A DNA stretch of 64,000 nt from NCBI GenBank assembly GCA_964035545.1, contig OZ037772.1, forward strand, positions 1,575,001 through 1,639,000, given 5' to 3'. Positions 60,736-64,000 of the stretch are shown here, in pieces (position 1 is the first letter of the stretch; every line of letters begins with the position of its first letter). A program made the position numbers and the translations under genes. The notes under the pieces are model-generated. The model did no database searches, had not been told where the DNA came from, and saw only the letters and a list, made by a program, of their open reading frames with translations. This DNA is from Bugula neritina. Lineage: Eukaryota; Bryozoa; Gymnolaemata; Cheilostomatida; Bugulidae.

Positions 60736-61620
60736 ATGGCAACACAAAAAATTAATGAAAACGATGTATTAAATTTTATTTCTGAAATTGAAAGTCGTCC
60801 AAACATTTGGAACTACAAGATCAAAGGTTCCTACAAAACCAAGAACAAGGAATTGGCTGAAATAGCCAAAGCTTTTAACGTTTCAAGTAAGTAATTTTTA
60901 CATGTTTTAGTTTTAGTACTTGCTACTTTGCCAATGTTGATGTGATTTATTTAATAAAGTGATGATCATTTTAAAATAATAAAGTTACCACAATTGATTT
61001 TTGTAGCCAAAACAGCGACAAAAAAGTGGCAAAATCTGCGTGATTATTTTAAAGATATTTTGAAAAGACAAAAAAATAGTACACCCTCATCTGGTGCAAG
61101 TGCACAAGAAGTTCTTGAACCAACGTGGGTGTATTGGAAAAACATGAAATTCCTATTATCTGTTGAGACCCAAATATGCGAAGAAAGCCACTCATCTCTC
61201 GATGAAACTGTGAGTTTCCAAGTTCTCTTCTATGTTACTCTATTTTTATTCCTAGTAAGTATGCTACGTTTCAGTTGCATGCTATCAATATTTTAGATAG
61301 CTTTACCGAGTACAAGCTCAATCAATGGAGATGAAAAAGAACAAACAAGAAAAAGAAAGTATGATGACTCAATGACTAGGGCATTGAATACGGCTTCCAA
61401 TATGCTTGATAAGATTGCTGGAAAATTAAGCGATAGCAATGCACCTGCGTCTAAGTACCCACATTTGGACTATTTTTTTAAAGGACTTAGTGAACAAATT
61501 AAATCATTACCAGCAAGCTGCCATGGAGTAGCCATGCTGAGGCTACAGGAGTGCGTTAATGACTTGGTGACTGAGCATACTGAACAGGACAGTAGTTACC
61601 CTACTTACTTTGAGCTTTGA
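60736..61620 (+). CDS. MADF/Myb-like DNA-binding protein of the PIF/Harbinger element
   Basis: Three exons in phase: 60736-60886, 61007-61209 and 61297-61620 (donors A|GTAAGT and ACT|GTGAGT; acceptors TTGTAG and TTTTAG). About 226 aa. The N-terminus (VLNFISEIESRPNIWNY, KELAEIAKAF, KKWQNLRDYFKDIL) is a MADF/SANT-type helix-turn-helix. The C-terminus has the BESS-like DYFFKGLSEQIKSLP. In PIF/Harbinger elements this second protein binds DNA and brings the transposase to the nucleus and the element ends. No stop or frameshift, so it may be functional. Confidence 0.85.
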
Positions 61621-61858
61621 AAAGTTATGTTGTGTTATTGCTATGTTTTATTGTTGACTTTTTTATTTAGGCTATTGTTATATTTGTTTTGTTACATTGT
61701 TCGAATTGAAAAAATTGAATAACAAAAAATAACTAAAAAGACACAGTTATGTATGCTATTTTGTATCAATTCATCTGTAAGACATACACAAAGAAGAAAA
61801 CTTACAAACTTAACAGAAATAACCTAAAAATTCATTAAAATGGTAATAAACTAGAAAA

Positions 61859-62690
61859 CTAGGAATATAAAATTGGATTTCTCACAACATAATCTTTGAA
61901 TCTATCACGTATTTTGATAGCTGTATTTGTACCACGGACTTGCGGCTCACTAAGCCTACCAAAACTTGTCTGCTCTAAGGAAATCTGTGGCTCTAATGCT
62001 GCTCCAGTTGGAGGCTGTCTGTTTTGTCTTATGATGTTGTGCAAAATACAACAGGCGAGAGTTAGCACTTTCACCTTGTGTGGTTCTAGATCTATAGGCC
62101 TGAAAAATATCCTCCAAGTATTTGCAAGAATTCCAAATGCATTTTCTATAAGCCTTCTTGCTCTAGAAAGTCTTGCATTATGTACCTGCAAATAAAAAAT
62201 AAAAAATAAGCAATATTTTTAAATGACAAAATATTAAAGATATTCTATGTTGATCACCTCTTCATCAGGAGGCAGCACCCTGGAGTGTGGTTTGGAGAAA
62301 GGCCTCATCAAAAATGGTCTCAGAGGAAATGCTTCATCGCCAACTATGACAAAGGGTAAGAGCTCTGTGCCTTGCTCTGGAACTTCTGGCAGTGGAAAAT
62401 AAATGGTTCCATTTTCAATGTGTTGCAATAGCTTTGAAGACCGAAAAACTCCCCCATCAGAATGGCGCCCTTCTGCTCCACATTCCACATATGTGAACCT
62501 GTAACAACAAGAAGTTTAAATTACATTCCCTCTTAAACTAGAGAAAAGCTATTAATATGTATTCAAGTGTACATACTTGTAGTTATGATCGCACATAGCA
62601 AGCAGGATAATTGACTCAAATCCTTTGTAATTGTGGTATTGAGATCCAGCGTGGTATGGCTTGTTCATAGTGATATTGTTATAATTTTCA
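61859..62690 (-). CDS. PIF/Harbinger transposase (HARBI1-like), N-terminus missing
   Basis: Exons 62690-62577 (KPYHAGSQYHNYKGFESI, LLAMCDHNYK), 62498-62258 (FTYVECGAEGRHSDGG, FVIVGDEAFPL, MRPFSKP) and 62185-61859 (ARRLIENAFGILANTWRIF, TLACCILHN) join in phase. The catalytic triad is likely Asp in MCDHNY, Asp in VGDEAF and Glu in IENAFG. It ends at TAG (61859). The DGKH-type segment and the N-terminal helix-turn-helix lie beyond the junction with the LTR at about 62700 and are not in the window. The visible part has no disruption. Confidence 0.87.
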
Positions 62691-62983
62691 GATTTAGGGT
62701 TGATATGCTATCCAGAGAGTCTATTTATCTAGTATAGAACTGCACCAGGCTAAGTCGAGTGAACGAGTATATTTTATTCACAACTATACATCATAAAAAC
62801 ACGATACATTATTTCTAACAAGTTACACATCTAATCTATTTCACACTCTAGCTTCGACTGACTTAGCAGCGGGAAACTACAATTGCTGCTAACTATCAAC
62901 TACGCTAATTGGCTATCCATTGTTCCGGGTCAATTACGCGACCCTACATGTTGTGCTGCTGGTAGTTCCACGAACCACCACAC

Positions 62984-63025
62984 CGCCCCCACCAGCAGAA
63001 AGCCATCTTTCTGATATATATAAAA
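62984..63025 (-). other. polypurine tract and conserved hairpin, second element
   Basis: Plus strand CCGCCCCCACCAGCAGAAAG, then CCAT, then CTTTCTGATA: a 7-bp stem (CAGAAAG/CTTTCTG) with a 4-base loop, directly beside the polypurine tract, as in the 22.8-kb element. Confidence 0.75.
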
Positions 63026-63263
63026 AAAACATTCAATAGTAATTGCATACATCAGTGGACAAAAATAATACATAATATACAGGAAGAGACATAATAATAA
63101 TAATCAGAGTCGTTATAACGATCCGTTGCATACAATTGGCCAGCTGTAGATAGACGAGGAATACTAGCTAGCTGTGGTATTAGACAAGGAATAACCTGTC
63201 TAGCAGTTAAGCATTTACACGAGTTTGGTTCTTCACCAAATGTGGAGTATTCTGGGTAGCATA

Positions 63264-64000
63264 CTAGAGTCCTTGTTGGGCACGCCGGTGCTTGGCTTGG
63301 CATGTACGCAGTTTCCGTTTCATACGGCATACGGATCCCTTCAGCTGGAAGAGTCCTGTGGTAGTGTTGAGTAGATCTGGCGCCAGCTGGGTGAACTCTT
63401 CTTGTAATCGTAGGAGGCGTTCTTCTACTGTGGCTAGTCGTACTGGGTCTGGGGACGGTGTCCGTCTGCGGCGTAATGGTGGACTGGGGGATCTGGTCCG
63501 TCTCTTCGCCGGGGTAGGGGAGATCTCTCCTTCTTCTGGATATGTAGTTTCCTCGGGGGTGTAGGTAATTGGAGGGCGGTCAGACACCAACGGGGATTGT
63601 TGGCGGGCGTTGTCTAACACACTTTGGAACCCCGAGGATAGAACGGCTAGTAGCATGGCCTTCTTTACCAGAGGTCGTATATATGTGAGGAACTCCGGGT
63701 ACAGCTTAGCGTCGACCACATAGTTTTCTCCAGGGAAACAGCCCGCCGCTCTGTGTCTGGTGACGGGGTAGGGATACACATCATTGTACCCGCAGGGGCA
63801 GAAGGTCAGTAGGAGATGAGCATTGACGTGTAGTTTAAGGGAGCGGTGAGAGGCGCAATCTTCACCACAGATCTGGCATCTCGTCCGTCCTCTGGACCCC
63901 CAGGCTGTTTCTATTTCTTCTTCGGTTTGTGGAGACACCCACCGCCAACGGCGGCGTAGTGGCTCAGGCCGGTCACCACTAGCATAGTCCTCCGGATACG
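63264..64000 (-). CDS. accessory zinc-finger protein, second gypsy-type element (5' end outside window)
   Basis: Open to the window edge on the minus strand, 245 codons or more. It aligns along its length with the protein at 23432-24485: RRRWRWVSPQTEEEIETAWG, finger one CQICGEDCASHRSLKLHVNAH truncated here as CQIC...LHVNAH (C-x2-C-x12-H-x3-H), finger two CPCGYNDVYPYPV...HRAAGC (C-x-C-x12-H-x4-C), the middle IRPLVKKAMLLAVLSSGF, a longer Arg/Ser/Pro-rich linker (TRSPSPPLRRRRTPSPDP) and the C-terminus VEERLLRLQEEFTQLAPDLL. Similarity is around 50% by eye, highest in the fingers and the coiled coil. The open frame and pattern conservation argue that the protein is used by the elements. Confidence 0.8.
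   Translation of the reverse strand, partial: YPEDYASGDRPEPLRRRWRWVSPQTEEEIETAWGSRGRTRCQICGEDCASHRSLKLHVNAHLLLTFCPCGYNDVYPYPVTRHRAAGCFPGENYVVDAKLYPEFLTYIRPLVKKAMLLAVLSSGFQSVLDNARQQSPLVSDRPPITYTPEETTYPEEGEISPTPAKRRTRSPSPPLRRRRTPSPDPVRLATVEERLLRLQEEFTQLAPDLLNTTTGLFQLKGSVCRMKRKLRTCQAKHRRAQQGL

Larger units (their letters stand above)
60421..62700. mobile_element. PIF/Harbinger DNA transposon, right end cut by an LTR element
   Basis: Two convergent genes typical of the superfamily: a MADF/Myb-like protein on the plus strand and a DDE transposase on the minus strand. The left end probably lies near AGTTGCGTTTATACC (60422). Just inside it are imperfect inverted repeats (CGGTCAAAATTTTAATTTGG against TCGGCCAAATTGACC). 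The right end is not visible because LTR sequence begins near 62700. Confidence 0.8.
62695..64000 (-). mobile_element. 3' part of a second gypsy-type element with the accessory gene
   Basis: A 3' LTR ends (outer boundary near 62700, not exactly defined) and its inner border is TTCCACGAACCACCACA at about 62983. Then come a polypurine tract (CCGCCCCCACC on the plus strand) and a conserved hairpin, followed by the accessory ORF that runs off the window. The LTR sequence is unrelated to the 22.8-kb element's apart from its termini. The element probably inserted into the PIF/Harbinger transposase. Confidence 0.8.

Overview
This is a nuclear genomic window from an animal, AT-rich, with short spliced exons (GT-AG introns), metazoan gene families and a heavy load of transposons. 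Fibrillar-collagen COLFI domains, an alpha-tubulin acetyltransferase (ATAT1) homologue, a kinesin-3/KIF14-like tail and a RING/B-box (TRIM) gene place it in Metazoa. The simple architecture, cysteine-rich collagen N-region and compact introns suggest an early-branching lineage, possibly a sponge. That placement is inference; nothing here proves it.

Layout. About 1.95-9.3 kb, 22.7-34.4 kb and 43.76-45.7 kb hold three decayed copies (A, B, C) of one fibrillar-collagen gene on the plus strand, each missing different exons and carrying stops, frameshifts or insertions. Their introns are filled with minisatellites at the same positions in each copy. About 10.7-15.5 kb holds an ATAT1 homologue on the minus strand, with one frameshift and one in-frame stop. 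18.36-22.73 kb is a Ty1/copia retrotransposon (minus) lying directly against collagen copy B. 22.79-27.68 kb is a Ty3/gypsy-type element (minus) inserted inside an exon of copy B. It has identical LTRs, an intact gag and a deleted pol. 37.3-43.4 kb is the tail half of a kinesin-3/KIF14-like gene (minus). 45.7-46.06 kb is a Penelope-like GIY-YIG relic. 47.78-52.55 kb is a nearly intact Ty3/gypsy element (plus) with a 5-bp target duplication. 55.5-59.9 kb is a TRIM gene (plus) with MITEs in its introns. 60.4-62.7 kb is a PIF/Harbinger transposon with convergent transposase and MADF-like genes. From about 62.7 kb to the window end is the 3' part of a second gypsy-type element of the same group as the one at 22.8 kb.

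The most unusual item is an accessory gene at the 3' end of two gypsy-type elements whose LTRs look unrelated. It encodes a protein with two zinc-finger-like motifs and a C-terminal coiled coil. In the element at 22.8 kb it has its own start codon 24 bases after the pol remnant, a phase-matched 262-bp intron and a perfect 11-bp hairpin inside that intron. In both elements the 3' end carries a conserved hairpin immediately next to the polypurine tract. The 22.8-kb copy lacks reverse transcriptase and RNase H, yet its LTRs are identical and it has a target duplication, so it was probably moved in trans.
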